The notes under the pieces: model-generated
Databases searched by the model: none
What the model was told of the DNA's origin: nothing
The model's input: only the letters and a program-made list of their open reading frames with translations
Made by a program: the position numbers and the translations under genes
Assembly: GCA_027382625.1 (NCBI GenBank)
Contig: JAJKFJ010022642.1
Location: 16,720 to 80,719, forward strand
Origin: Tetmemena sp. SeJ-2015
Lineage: Eukaryota > Ciliophora > Spirotrichea > Sporadotrichida > Oxytrichidae
Direction: 5' to 3'
Length of the DNA stretch: 64,000 bases
In this document: one piece after another, positions 12,682 to 24,048 of the stretch
Layout: every line of letters starts with the position of its first letter
Numbering within the stretch: position 1 is the first letter of the stretch

Positions 12682-14027
12682 AAAGCCTACAATAATGGGA
12701 AGTTGAAGGATGCCTAGACCCAGACGCTTGAAGGTTAAGATATTCTGAAGATATAGGGTGGCACTATTTCACCAGATCTGAGTTTGCAGCACCTGCAAGA
12801 TGTTCAGTATGTGGCGAATAAGAATATGTACTGGTTCAGATGGGACACTTCAGAAGTCTACAGACTCAACCCTGATAATCACAAGTGGCAGATGAGGACC
12901 GACATCAAGAATGGTTCCAAGTTTTTATACTTCTCAAGCATAGTCCACCTCACGCAAGAAATGGGCTGCTTCCTTATTGGTGGATCTGACAATGAAAATA
13001 ACTTCTCCAAGCGAGTCCAGTATTTCTGCAAATATATACCGATTATGAAATTTTTATCAAATATAATGTCTTCATTGAGAAACCGCCCATGATAAACAAT
13101 TTATAGCAAATTCATGTAAGTTTCTTAATATGTAAATAACAAAAGAGCATTCTTTCCTTCACTATTCTCAAAACTGGACAACTCTATTTACGTTTTGGGA
13201 GGTAGTGAAAATACCTCTTCTGATCTCAACAAATGCGAGAAATTTTCACTCATAGAAAATGTTTGGCGTCCTATCGCCCCAATGACTCTTCATAGAAATG
13301 GTATGGGTGCAGTGATTCTAGAGCAATATAGACTAATTTTTACATTCGGTGGAAACAATCATAAGATAGGCTCTCTTTGCAAAATAGAGAAGTATGAAAT
13401 AGACTTTGATAAATGGACTTTGTTAAGTCTTCAAATGCGCCACTCTGTGCATGACCTGAGTGCTTTTAACCTTGGCAAGGAGAGAATACTTCTCTTTGGA
13501 GGGCACACAAATACAGAGCCTAGTAAGCATGTTGAGATGATAGACCTAAGCTTTGAGTGTTTCAAAACCAAGTAGGGAAAGCGTGACCTGGCTATGAAGG
13601 ATGGAGGCAAAACTTACTTCCCTCCTTTCTATGATCCGACTACTGGAAAACTCCAAATCCTTTTTGGATACTGTGATTCAGCCTCATCTGGAAGACTTAG
13701 ACATAAGCGATCTTGTTATTCATAACTCACTATATAACAACTATGTTACTGACTTATAATGCAATGAGAAATATTTTAAGTTTAATGGATTATGTATCTG
13801 CTCAAAACTCGCTGAGGAATGGTAACGGCGTGAATAATTTAAACCAGTAAAGTTTGAGCGCGCTTCCTAATGACATCCTTAGTTAAACTTTGCAGCCTAA
13901 AAAACAGACTCCAAGCAGTGTGCCTGCTTAATTAGCAAACACATATGGGCATGGAGCTTCGCATACTTTGGCTTCAGAAAGGAGAGCCCACTCTTAGCAT
14001 AGAAGCAACAGAGTGGTTGAACTTTGA
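12682..14027 (+). CDS. Kelch-repeat protein, N-terminus not found
   Basis: Kelch blades are clear: MGCFLIGGSDNENNFSKRV, SKLDNSIYVLGGSENTSS, RLIFTFGGNNHKIGSLC, KERILLFGGHTNTEPSKHV and KLQILFGYCDS, each with the GG pair and hydrophobic strand pattern. Two IESs were resolved: pointer TTC (excise 13027-13073) and pointer TGTAA (excise 13120-13135); removing both gives QYFIEKPPMINNL..HVNNKRAFFPSLF in frame. The sequence begins at 12682 just after TTTTCAG with no Met; the upstream 150 bp is AT-rich and non-coding. Either an intron and more IES separate it from the first MDS, or that MDS lies elsewhere. After about 13690 three frames are open; I place the end at TGA 14025-14027, with low certainty. 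Confidence 0.75.
13027..13073 (+). other. IES, 47 bp, pointer TTC
   Basis: TTC at 13024-13026 and 13071-13073; joins RVQYF to IEKPPMINNL. Confidence 0.85.
13120..13135 (+). other. IES, 16 bp, pointer TGTAA
   Basis: TGTAA at 13115-13119 and 13131-13135. Removing 16 bp restores the Kelch frame (IHVNNKRAFFPS). It begins GTAAG but lacks a 3' AG at the needed place, so it is an IES and not an intron. Confidence 0.85.
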
Positions 14028-14342
14028 TTATGAAGTCGTATCCTTAATTATTAGTAATATCCTTAAGAGAGCACCTGAGAAATTAACTTCTGAATCCTTG
14101 TAAATATTCTACTTTAAACAAAAATTAAAAGAGAATTTAGATTTCATTTATACTTTGGCATTCAAGAAGATGATTATCATAATTTGAAATAGAGCTTAGT
14201 TTAAAGACAGTAATTTAATTATCATAATTATCACGGTTATTAGAGGACTTCTACTGTTTATCTTTAATTTTTATCAATTTAAGTTAAATATTGTTCAAAC
14301 TTCTCAAGTGTGTGTGTCCACTCTTAAAAATGCTTGAAGTTC
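14028..14342. other. Spacer, possible 3' coding remnant
   Basis: 14030-14170 stays open in another frame (TEWLNFDYEVVSLIISN), which may be the true tail of the Kelch gene after an unresolved IES. The remainder is AT-rich with nothing recognisable. Confidence 0.35.
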
Positions 14343-14588
14343 TCACTGAGTGCTTGGTTTGGCTTGAGCTTCGAACTCTCTGTTAATGTTAAGGCCTATT
14401 CTGGTATAGCAAGCGTAGTTCAGGAAGGAGAAGAAAGCAGTTCCAGCGAGGGCTGCAGTTCTGCCTGAGTTGCTGAGGACGCTAAGTCTAGTCAAGTTGT
14501 AGGCAGAGAGCAACAAAAGGCCTGATGAAATGTAAAGGAGTCTGCCAGCTGACTGTCTCTGCTCACTTTCTCTTAAACTATAGCACAT
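14343..14588 (-). CDS. Small integral membrane protein, unknown
   Basis: 81 codons from ATG 14588 to TGA 14345-14343. It has two hydrophobic stretches (LLYISSGLLLLSAYNL and AALAGTAFFSFLNYACY) separated by a short basic/serine loop, and a polar tail (NINREFEAQAKPSTQ), so a two-span hairpin protein is likely. The frame stays open upstream to about 14690 (HGFNGESANSDVTALVNFKS), so an earlier exon is possible. GC content is clearly above the flanks, as expected for coding sequence. Family not recognised. Confidence 0.65.
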   Translation of the reverse strand: MCYSLRESEQRQSAGRLLYISSGLLLLSAYNLTRLSVLSNSGRTAALAGTAFFSFLNYACYTRIGLNINREFEAQAKPSTQ

Positions 14589-14741
14589 ATCTTTATTAAA
14601 TGGATTTAAACTCTTATATGATTTAAAATTTACTAGGGCAGTAACATCTGAATTAGCACTCTCTCCGTTGAAGCCGTGGGGAGAGTAAATATTTTAAAAT
14701 TTTTTTCTTGGAAAGGGGAAGTAAATCTCTCTGTTATTTTT

Positions 14742-16669
14742 TCAAAAATATTATATTTTCCTGTTTTATTCTAACTTAGTTTATATGTTTTTGTATGCTT
14801 TCTATTGTCCTGAACTTGTCAAAGAGTTCAGATTTAAAAAGAATACATATATAGATTTTATCTCTGGATAAGTTTTGAAATTTAAGATTGTGGTTTGCAA
14901 CTGATCTGAAAAATTTGAGCTTCCTCGAGAGTGGGGAAACTTGCAGAAGGCCTTTGTGAGTGAACACCTGGCTTCTATCTATTCATCCCGAAAAATTCGT
15001 TGAAACTTGCTTAAACCAACTAATTATACTACTACCTCATCACAAATATTGAACTATCCCATCCCTCTTATCTTTTACTTTTCATTTGTAAGGTCCATCT
15101 GAAACTAGGTACTGCAATATCGTTTGAGGCATTTTCTTACACTGCACATAGAACTATTTACCGTTACATTAAGTTCATTTTGGCTGGTGAGATTATTTAG
15201 GAAGTAAGCGAGTTCTGCGTTTCCTACTACTGCTGCGTCATTTGAAACTGACTACTGATCTTGCAATTGCTTGAGACGTTTGAATAACTTTACATTTTCA
15301 GTGTAAATTTACTAGATAGCTTGCATGTCTTTCATCAACTAACTTTCTGCTCCTTTACTTCTTCATTGAATAGTACGTTTATTATAATCTTATCACTAGA
15401 ATTTAAAGTGCACTCAGATAATAGTTTAGTTAGGCTTCTCTTTCCTCAAGTTCCTTGTGCAACTCATTGAAGTAGATATGAAGTCTATTAACTCCTCCTC
15501 CTCTATCTATTGAGAGAGGAGAGTTTTTTCTCTGTCTAGGATTTTAGTTCCTTCTGTATCTTGACTTGGTTTTTGCATCTCCTCTGAGCCTGTTTCACTA
15601 TCTGCTTTATCTCAAAAGCTGCCAGCTCATTTGCGGCTATGAAATCATGCTTTGAATGTCTTAAGATATAGAGATGAGAAGGAGGAATTCGTAAAATTAT
15701 TGATGTTCAATGATGCAGTCAGGGCAAAGTCCTTTCAAACAATTTTAGTCTCTACAGAAGTACTTTATCTACTCACTAGGATGGGACAATCAATTTCATT
15801 TTATTTATAATCAGTCACATAAATATATGCATGATGGTACTTGCATTAATCTTGCAAACCTTTGTAATATTGGACTCATTTGAGGATCAAGCCCATCATG
15901 TTGCCATTCCTTGCAGAAGATTTTGAAACTCTAGAGCCAGGTGAGGACACAAAGTTTTCGTTGATGCTATCAAATTAGTTCACTCTTCCTCCACTCCTTA
16001 AATCCCCAATGTTTCCTACTTTATCCGATTAAATGGTTTATGTTTAAAGGTGAAATTTGTTAGCCAGGGGTGCTATTTTAAATATGCAGGGGTGTATCCT
16101 GTTGGTAGTAAGAACTTGAGTTAGCCATCATGAAGTTCTAGCTTTGGTGGTTGCCCACAAATGGAAGATTGCCATCTGATCTCATATGCATGTCTTAAGA
16201 GTCTAAGAAAAAGATATCTATTTAAATGATATGAATTATTGCAAAAATAGGCTTTAGTCTTCAAGCTTTGACTCTTCATAGGCAGTTCCTATTTCTAAGT
16301 GCTTGACCTTGAGATTATCTTAGAGGAGGGGTAGTTTTGCTGTAATTTTATTAAGAGATAACACTTTACAGATGACCCTGCGCCGGAGATTAGGCGCTGT
16401 TAATGTCTGGAAGATGAGTTGAATACTTTAGGTTTGACTGCGCTTAAAACTTTAGCTGCGTGCCCATGCTTGTATTAAAAGGTGGGCACCATCTTGGATT
16501 CTAAAAATCTGGTTAGACTGTTGCTAATGGTGGTGCTTTACAACATGAACTCGTATAAAATTTAATTAAAAAAGGCATTCAATATTTTAAAATGAACGTT
16601 TGGGCTGGAAGCCTGGTTATGTGAGTTAGCAGAATCTTTTCTGGAAGGTTGATTAGAATTTAACATCAT
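14742..16669 (-). CDS. B-box zinc finger / coiled-coil (TRIM-like) protein
   Basis: The Met pair at 16669/16666 (MMLNSNQPSRKDSANSHN) starts a Ser-rich N-terminus; a second Met lies at 16546. Mid-protein is a B-box-like finger: KYFCRDQNCLKGLCPDC, then IIEHQQ, followed in the next MDS by HSKHDF, giving the C..C..C..C..H..H order. It is followed directly by a long coiled coil (AANELAAFEIKQIVKQAQRR, ELHKELEEREAQLNYY, NVKLFKRLKQLQDQQ) and a C-terminal globular part ending at TGA 14744-14742. I saw no RING upstream. By family knowledge such proteins act as scaffolds or E3 partners; the role here is inference. Several frame steps (about 15650, 15480, 15880) require IESs not all assigned. Confidence 0.7.
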
Positions 16670-16999
16670 TTAGCCTATTGATTCAGAGTTGGGTCTACAA
16701 AATTCTTTGAGTTTATTTCTTATGAGACAACCTTTTGCTACCTAAACTTCTTAGATTTATTGGGAACTTAACTTATTTTAATCAATAATTTATAAAAAAA
16801 AATTAATTTTTTTTAATAAATAAAAATTTTTTCTTAAAAAAATTTTTTTTTTTTTAAATTCTTTTCATGTTAAAAAATTAAATACTTTAAACCTCTTTAT
16901 TTTAACTAAAATTTTACTTAATTTTAGCTTTAATTTGTTTAAATTTTATATAATTAAGTCTACTTAAAATATTAAACTTGAGTCATGCTTATTTAAAAA
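16670..16999. other. AT-rich spacer
   Basis: 16780-16870 contains long A/T homopolymer runs. No gene seen. An open frame running upstream of 16669 to about 16740 may be leader or an earlier MDS of the B-box gene. Confidence 0.5.
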
Positions 17000-19830
17000 G
17001 CAAAAACTAGATATAATATGCTTTGGTTCTTGACTCTTTCTATCTAGTGAAGTTCGTGCTGAAGATTTGTAAGACTCTGATGTCTACTTTAAACGTTATC
17101 CTCATAGCTCTTCATACTTCGGTTATAATCTAACATAGAAAAACAAACTCATTAAAATATTTGACTAAGATCTGGTCTTCCTCTGCTTAGATTCTATTGG
17201 CTTAAATTTGTCGCTCAACCTACTCATATTACTACTGCTGCTGTTGATTATAAAACTATTAGTCAGCAGCTTCGTTTAAAAGGGATCTTTTCGATTTGCA
17301 ATTATTCTCTGATTAAGTAACTTAAGATACTGGGGTGTAATCTGCACCTACCTTGCCACCTAAGTGAGGAGTGGGGTTGTTTTCATTTGCAGTGTGTTTC
17401 ACGAGATCACAATTTATAATTTTCATATTATGAGACCCTTTAGAGACTTTTAACTCTATCTAGATTGAACTATTTATTCCTACCCCTCTGAATAAATATC
17501 CCCCAAAGGTACATATTTTAAACAAATAATCTATGAATTTAATTTGAAGTAAGCTGTATAAAGCATGTCTTTTCCCCTTCTTTTCTTCTTTTTTCTCAAA
17601 TTCTTTTATCATTAAAATGAGTATAGAGTTTACCTTCTTCTTTTTCTTTTTGCCTCCTTCAGCCATAGTGATTACCAGCCTCCCCAATTCAATTTCACCC
17701 TCCTCTTAACTAGCTCCACTTGCTTTTAGCTCTTTGTGCTTTAAGCTGCAGCCATTACAAGTGCTTCAGTTGCAGTCTAACTTGCATTTAGGAGATTACA
17801 CTTTCATTTACATGTATAAAATTTGAGAGGGCTCCTCATTAACATATCCTGTTTGCTACTTACAGATACTCATTGTAAGTTTCTTAGCCCATTGTATCTC
17901 CTTCAAAGTCATGCTGCTGCGCAATCAGTTGAATCTATTTCAGGTTCTGCTCGTAATCTCCCTCTGACTTGGGATTCTTAGCTCTTCAGTTCAAATTAGT
18001 AAAAAGAAACTGACTGTTGAAATTAGATAAGTTCTATGTTATGAGGAGGGGTGTGAAGGTGGATTGCGGTAGGGAGAGGAGTCTTGCAGCTGTTCATGCC
18101 TCATTTTAGCTTCAATTAATGGTCCCTTCCCGGGAGCTCTCATTTTGCATTCCATCTTTCCCCCAACATCCTCACATAAATTAAATCTTATCTCAAAATA
18201 AGATAAATTTATCCTATTCTAGGCAGGGCTAAGACTTTAAATAAATGAGAAATATGAATATAATCTTTCGTCTCTAAGTTAAGAGAAGGTATTGTTCTCA
18301 TAGTCCCCCATATGTGAATGCTAAAAATAATTTGTGATTGCTTATTATGACCCTTATTCACATTTAAGTCGGATCTTAAAATAATAAGATTTCTTTTTCA
18401 CACAATTTTAGATCCAAAGTTTCGGTCATACCTGGGTTAGCTCCACAATTAGTATTTAAATTTAAAATGTAATAAATATTGATTGGGTCAAGATTGTGGA
18501 TATTGTGATTGCTATGAGGCTTTCCATTATTAAACATCTCAGAGTTATTTTAGGAGTTGTCTTGTCTTATTGCAAGCAAGTTCTGATACTCTGAAATTGT
18601 CTTGTATGTCATGTTGCCCAAACTGTTCTCGTAGAGAAGCGGATCCTCATAGGAGCAGCTGAGGAGCTGTCATTTTTGTACAAGGGATCAGTCATAAGGC
18701 TATCCACTGTGTAGGCCTGATGGCGAGCAAAGTCGTTTCTTTTGCTTGTGAAGGAACTTCACTCACACCAAGTTAAGCTCCATGAGGATATAAATTTTAT
18801 TTAAAAAAAAGAGGAGTGGAATTTTATGCATCCTCCTCAGTTACTACTCTTCTAGAGTTTTAGTGAGAAGCTTATTCTATCTCAATAGAGAAAGGAATCT
18901 TATCTTTCTCTAAGATTTTTATATTGCCTTAGTTAGTGGCTTTATAAAATATCAACAAATCTGGCACACAAATTTAAAGCTTGTCCATATCTATTGGAAG
19001 GGATTTTATCCTCTCCTCTGTAGGATTAATTCCCTATTTTCTAAAATCTATTACTGTGTTCTTAAGATTTAAACATAAAAATTGTCATAAAAGATCCCAA
19101 GGGGACTGCTTAGAAAGATGGATTTTAATGAATTTAAGGAATTACAAAGCCTCGAGAGCGGTTACTTTCCGAGACACCCATTCGTTCAGGTGATATTGAT
19201 GTGTCATTTTTATCTATCATATGCTTAAAAGTACTTTCCTTTCTCTAGCTATGTCTATTAACATCGTCTTCAATTAGAAAGAAAAATTAACATAATCATG
19301 GTTGCCCTAACTTAATCTGTGCTATCAATTTTAAACCTTTTTCTTTAAAAATTTTGATTTCTTAATTTCCCTTTTTAAAGCAGAATATTTATCAGGGTTT
19401 ATGAGCTCCCGAATCCAATTGCTACTACGATCTTTGATTTATGAAAGCTGGAATCTGCGGAGAAGTATTGAACTCTCTTATATCCTCTTGATGAGCTCTT
19501 TCTGTAAGTTGGCCGCCCCTTAACGATAGGTGTTGGAATGACTCTCCCTGTGCGACCCATATTTTTAGATTGGTATTCATATCTCCCAGGGAGTAAAAGT
19601 GGCCCCCCATCTTTGGGGTTTCTTAGTCTGTGATGCTGACAGTCACTAGCGGGTCCTTCATTTGTATATGATTATGCAACTGCTGTGAGTTGCGCATGCT
19701 GTGCTCTCTTGATCTATTGTGGATAGATGATGAAATCATAATTTTGAGTAATTATGTGAGATGATTTTGATTCCTCATCAATAGCCTCGTCAATCCTCTC
19801 ATGACTTTAGTAGTAATTACCTTTGTACAT
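17000..19830 (-). CDS. Unknown low-complexity/coiled-coil protein
   Basis: Start ATG 19830 (MYKGNYYQSHERIDEAIDEE), a long frame with TGA as stop. The N-terminal third is polar and basic (GRTGRVIPTPIVKGRPTYRK). The middle reads RHQAYTVDSLMTDPLYKNDSS joined across an 11 bp IES to YEDPLLYENSLGNMTYKT. Further on there are lysine-rich and Cys-containing segments near 17640-17800. The C-terminal part is Gln-rich coiled coil (NQQQQQQYEQVERQIQANRI, RHQSLTNLQHELHQIERV). No family recognised and the stop was not located with certainty; the end given is where coding character fades. Confidence 0.6.
18651..18661 (-). other. IES, 11 bp, pointer GCTCCT
   Basis: The 6 bp repeat (AGGAGC on + strand) lies at 18651-18656 and 18662-18667. 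Deleting 11 bp restores YKNDSSYEDPLLYENSLGN; without it the two flanking frames are out of register. It is shorter than the smallest IESs I expect in hypotrichs, so it deserves checking. Confidence 0.65.
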
Positions 19831-20880
19831 CTCTTGTAAATTTTAAGACTTCCCTCCTGAGGGAGTTTCTTGCTTTATAAAATAAATATGCACAACTTAT
19901 AAGCTCTTCTTGTTCATTATAAAATGTATTCCCTTCATTTAATAAGTAAACCGATTTTATGATCCTTAATTATATAGATTAAAAATGGAAGCTGTTGACA
20001 AAGGGAGAGTTAAATAAAAAATAATAAATAAAATTTGGGGCTTTTAAGAAAAGGGAACCTAAGTCAAAATTAAAAGGTAAATTATATTTATATTTAATAA
20101 TTTCTATTTATTTCAATGTTGCAGACTTCTTTTAATTATTATTCGAAATTATTATTTCAAATTCAACTCAATTGTCAGAGAGTAATTCAAATAATTTCGC
20201 ATGTAATAATCTTAGGATTATAAAATTTACATGCAAAATCTTAGGCTTATATTTAATTTTTTATACTTAATCTTAAAAATAATTATTATTATCTTTAAAT
20301 TAAATAAAACTTAAATTTAGAATTCCTTATTATAAAAAGTAAAAGCAATTAAGAGTTAAATTTTCTTTTCCCTTTCTGAGGAATAATTATCAGTTAAATT
20401 AAATTTCATGCTTTATTAAATTTTGGGATTCATGAGTAACTATAAAACTATATAATTTAAATTCGCCGGCCTAAAAATTTAAATCAGTTTTTAATTAATT
20501 TTTAATTTTAAATCCAGCCCAAATTTTCCCAAATTTCCTTTTAATTTAGTTTATTAAAAAAATAAACTATTTTAAAATTTTTGAAAAAAGTTAAAAAATT
20601 TTATTTTAATAAATTTTTGTTTCAAGTTAAGGAATATTCTTAAATCTTCTAAAAATTTAAATGAAAAATAACTTTTAATTTAAAATTAAAATTAATAAAT
20701 GTTACTTATTAAGTTTTTGAGGGTGGTTCCTTTTAAAATTTTAATTTATTAAAAATTAAATTAAAAATAAGAATCAAATTATACTCCTGAGACTTCAATA
20801 ATTCTTTAATAATATACAGATATGTTAAAATTGGAAACCATAAAAAATGAAGGGATTATAGCAAAGGCAGAGTAAAGAAT
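19831..20880. other. Very AT-rich spacer
   Basis: About 1 kb, mostly runs of TTAAA/AATTT. No frame on either strand looks like protein. It separates two genes of the same orientation and may be germline-limited. Confidence 0.6.
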
Positions 20881-22104
20881 TCATGTTAGTGATGTGGAGG
20901 AGGAGGCTTGAGATCCATCTTAATCTAGCTCATGGGCTTTGCTTAATCTGCCAAAGCTGTCTGGCTTGGTGTCTAACTCAAATTCAATGGTGGTATTGGA
21001 GACTTTATATAATTTAAAATTCTCTTAACTCCTAAAAGATTTGACTGCATGAAGTTTTAGAGTGCTTGAGAGTTAGTAGATTCTGCTCTGAACACATCAA
21101 CCCCTTCACTGACATTACTCTTATTGAGCAACTAGGTATCCCTTCTTGCTTTAATAGAGAATGATGATTCAATTTGATAAGTGCATAATTGTAGCTTTGA
21201 CTGGAAATAGACTGGACTGAGAGGGACTTATGCTGGACTTGCGATTCTTCATTCTGTTGATGACTTCTGCATTCTTTTGTAGTTTGCCAATCTGGTCTCT
21301 AGTAACGATTGAACCATCAAACTTGCAAGCGAACTGCCTCCTGTCCTTATTCGCATTTTTCAAACATATCTTGCACAATTCATAATGTATCCTCTAAATA
21401 AAGATAAAGACTTAAGTTTTTAATTAACAAATTTATTTACAAAATAGAGAAGAGGTTTTATTTTTTTAAAGCTCCCATAAGTTTATTTAATTTTTTTTAA
21501 AAAATTTTTTAAAAAGTAAATTTATAAAGTATAATTAGCCCTAAAAAATTTTAAAAAATTTAAAAGTGTAGATATTTAATAAAAGAAGCTTTTTAAATAG
21601 TTGAGCTTCATCTCTCACACTTAAGAAGCAAATGAAAATTAAATAAGGGTTATTCTTGAAGTTAAAGAATAAATTTCAAGAATTTTGGGAATTATTTGTT
21701 TGAATTTCAATTTGCAATCAGCAAATATCTAGTATTTTTGTGGTACTAATTTTATAGATGAGTGGTTACTTCTTTATAACATTTCATATATTGGCTATTT
21801 GACGAAGCTAGATCATAAATTTGGTACTTACCAGTATGGCCACAGTTAAGGATGTAAGGAGTATAATTATAAGATTGATTTCTCTTAAGTAATTATTATA
21901 TGGAGTATTATTCTTGAGATCGTAGGGTTCTCCACAGTTAGTGCAATTCATTTGACTTGAGCCTGAGCTCTGCTTACTCAGAGACAGGGCGGGCACGATA
22001 GGCTTTGAAGGAGTAATATTTCCCAGCTAGCTTCGACCTAACAAACCACTTCAAAATAGTTATTAGAGCTTACTATATGTGTTAGTTTAGACTTACGATT
22101 CCAT
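20881..22104 (-). CDS. RING zinc-finger protein
   Basis: After removal of two IESs the N-terminal region reads SSQMNCTNCGEPYDLKNNTP then YILNCGHYELCKICLKNANK and RRQFACKFDGSIVTRDQ: C-x2-C, C-G-H, C-x2-C and a final C..D pair, a RING finger of the compact type common in ciliates. The IESs have pointers ACTCC (21858-21901 excised) and CAT (450 bp, about 21385-21834); both joins restore the zinc ligands exactly. The C-terminal part is disordered and ends DGSQASSSTSLT at TGA 20883-20881. The start at 22104 (MESQVQTNTYSK) is in frame but is separated from the RING part by an unresolved break at about 22050. Likely an E3 ligase by family. Confidence 0.78.
21388..21837 (-). other. IES, 450 bp, pointer CAT, splits the RING finger
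   Basis: Pointer ATG (+ strand) at 21835-21837 and 21385-21387. Excision joins LNCG-H to YELCKICL, regenerating the RING C-G-H-x3-C-x2-C spacing. The insert is strongly AT-rich, with mixed A and T homopolymers at 21470-21600. Confidence 0.85.
21858..21901 (-). other. IES, 44 bp, pointer ACTCC
   Basis: GGAGT (+ strand) at 21858-21862 and 21902-21906; excision gives DLKNNTPYILNCGH. Confidence 0.85.
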
Positions 22105-22329
22105 TATCAGGGAATAAATTCTTATAATCGATTGCTTTATTCTTCTCTCCAAATTAATTTTCCAAACTTCCCAGTCTCTAATTATCCGAAGCAGATACTT
22201 TCTCCTAAAGAAGCTAAGAAATATTGAATTTGTAAAATATTCAATGAGCTTAAATAAACTGCAGATAAAAATTCATCTTGTCTCGAAAAATAAGTTCCTT
22301 CTATTAAAATCAGAATTAAATTATGCAAC

Positions 22330-23773
22330 TCATTCTGGGATGACCATGGCAGAGAGCTTCTCAACCCACTGATCTGTTATCTCTGAAGTCTTAGTGGAGA
22401 AAAGCATGCGCTTTATTTGTGAAGTACCACTCCTCCTCACGGTTGGACCAGGAGCCCTGAGTATTTACAGACTGCATGACCTTGTCTTGCAAGTTAGAGT
22501 ATCTGACTCCCTCCTCCAAGTTCATGTATCTCTGCTTCATCTCGGGAGCTGTGAAGGGATGAGATATTCAATATCATCATACATAAAAGTTAAGGAATTT
22601 TAAAGAGAGTTTGGTCCTGCTTCTCTGACCTTGCCGGGGCTGCCATGCTTAAGAGTTTTTCTGCCTGGGGATGAAGATCTAAAGTCAGCCATGAAACTAG
22701 CTCCTGAAGAGGATTAGAAGTTGCGAGCTCCAGCAGGTGAACCTTAGATATTAGAGCCAAATTGTCTAGACTCATTATGGTTGTGTCCATGGTTATGGTT
22801 GTGATCGTGAGCGCAAGTAACTCTTGCCTCATATTCAGGTCTCAAGTATATGTCAATGAAGTCGTCCTTGAGATAGATCTCAAACTGATTGGGGTTAAAA
22901 GAAGAAGCCTTCTCCTGTTCTCTCTTGTTAAAGAATAGCTCGAAGTTCACTCTCTCCACTTTTTTAATGGCGAGAATGGGAATGGCAGTCAAAGGCTTAT
23001 TGCAACAAGTGATTGCATTGCATCTGCCCTTGAATACTCTCAATGCCTTCTCAGTGACTTGGATCCATCTGTTCAAGTAACTTGGGTTTAAACCTGCCTT
23101 GTACTTTACCAATTCTCGTATTTATAAAAAGCTATTTTCTTCCATTATGCCTTTACCTTTAAACAGCTTATATTTAAGATATTCTCCTTGAAAAAGGACT
23201 TCGTCATTGGGGTCATTCAAATCGATGGACTCATATTGTGGTGGGAGCTTAATTTCCTCCTTGAAACGAGGTCTTCCATTATTTCCAAAATCACTATCCA
23301 ACTCAATATCGAAATCCTCTTTGATGTATCTCGTGCTGCAGAGTCCGCCAACCTTATTTGCTGGTCTGTAGTTGGGATTTCCATATTCGTCACTGCCTCC
23401 ATTCTTTATGGAAGCCTTAGAAGTTGATTAGCTGCTCATCTCACACATCTCTCTCAAGAAACCCTCGTCAAACTCTATATCATCATTAATAAATACTCAG
23501 AAGCAAGAACACGAAAAATTTCAGGTCTAATCTTATCCTAGACTTACCAGCCTCAGCTGCTGCATCTCCATTGCCATTTTGCGCTTGGGATCTTCTTCCA
23601 TCTTTCTTTAGATAGGTGGCTAAATCACTCTCTGAAAGGAACATATTCTAGTCTCCTTGACTTCTGTCTTGCTAAGAGATCTCATAGTTGTTCTTCTCAG
23701 GTTGAAGAGTAGGTCTGTGATGCTCTATTTATACTTTATAAGAGGTCTCAAAATTTACTCTTAAGATAGGCAT
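22330..23773 (-). CDS. PH-domain protein with histidine-rich insert
   Basis: Start ATG 23773 (MPILRVNFETSYKVQIEHHR); the first exon ends at a GTAAGT intron (23475-23547, ..AAEAE|FDEGF). A PH domain follows: GEYLKYKAGLNPSYLNRW joined across an AAG-pointer IES, TEKALRVFKG, PILAIKKVERVNF, FEIYLKDDFIDIYL, then an inserted loop with HDHNHNHGHNHN and Ser/Gly-rich sequence, then REEEWYFTNKA and the closing helix SEITDQWVEKLSAMV, with stop TGA 22332-22330. The Trp in the last helix is the PH hallmark. A phosphoinositide- or membrane-binding role is family inference. Near 22410 the last strand and helix are one base out of frame with no insert large enough to be an ordinary IES. Confidence 0.75.
23101..23169 (-). 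other. IES, 69 bp, pointer AAG
   Basis: CTT (+ strand) at 23098-23100 and 23167-23169. Excision creates GEYLKYKAGLNPSYLNRW, the first strands of the PH domain. Confidence 0.8.
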
Positions 23774-24048
23774 TATAAAATAAAGTGAGTGGAATTTGGG
23801 TTTCTATAATAAGCATCCAACTCCATGTCGTTTTAGGTGGCACAGCAATTTCCCATTATGCAAGATATTATATTACTACTATAGTCACTGCTCAGAGCTA
23901 ACTAAAGCGCTTTATTACAAATATATTAAACTTTCAAGTCACTCATTCGCCCTCCTATCCACTTTTTGAAGATTATTGATTTCATCATTTCGATATTAAA
24001 TAGCATTAATTAAATTTCACCTCTCTCTGCGCTCTCATCCGTGTCCTT

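Noticed and set aside
19425..19610. Minus-strand frame beginning MGGHFYSLGDMNTN
   Set aside because: A second minus-strand frame over the same bases is longer, starts at 19830 and continues downstream; this one is its shadow.
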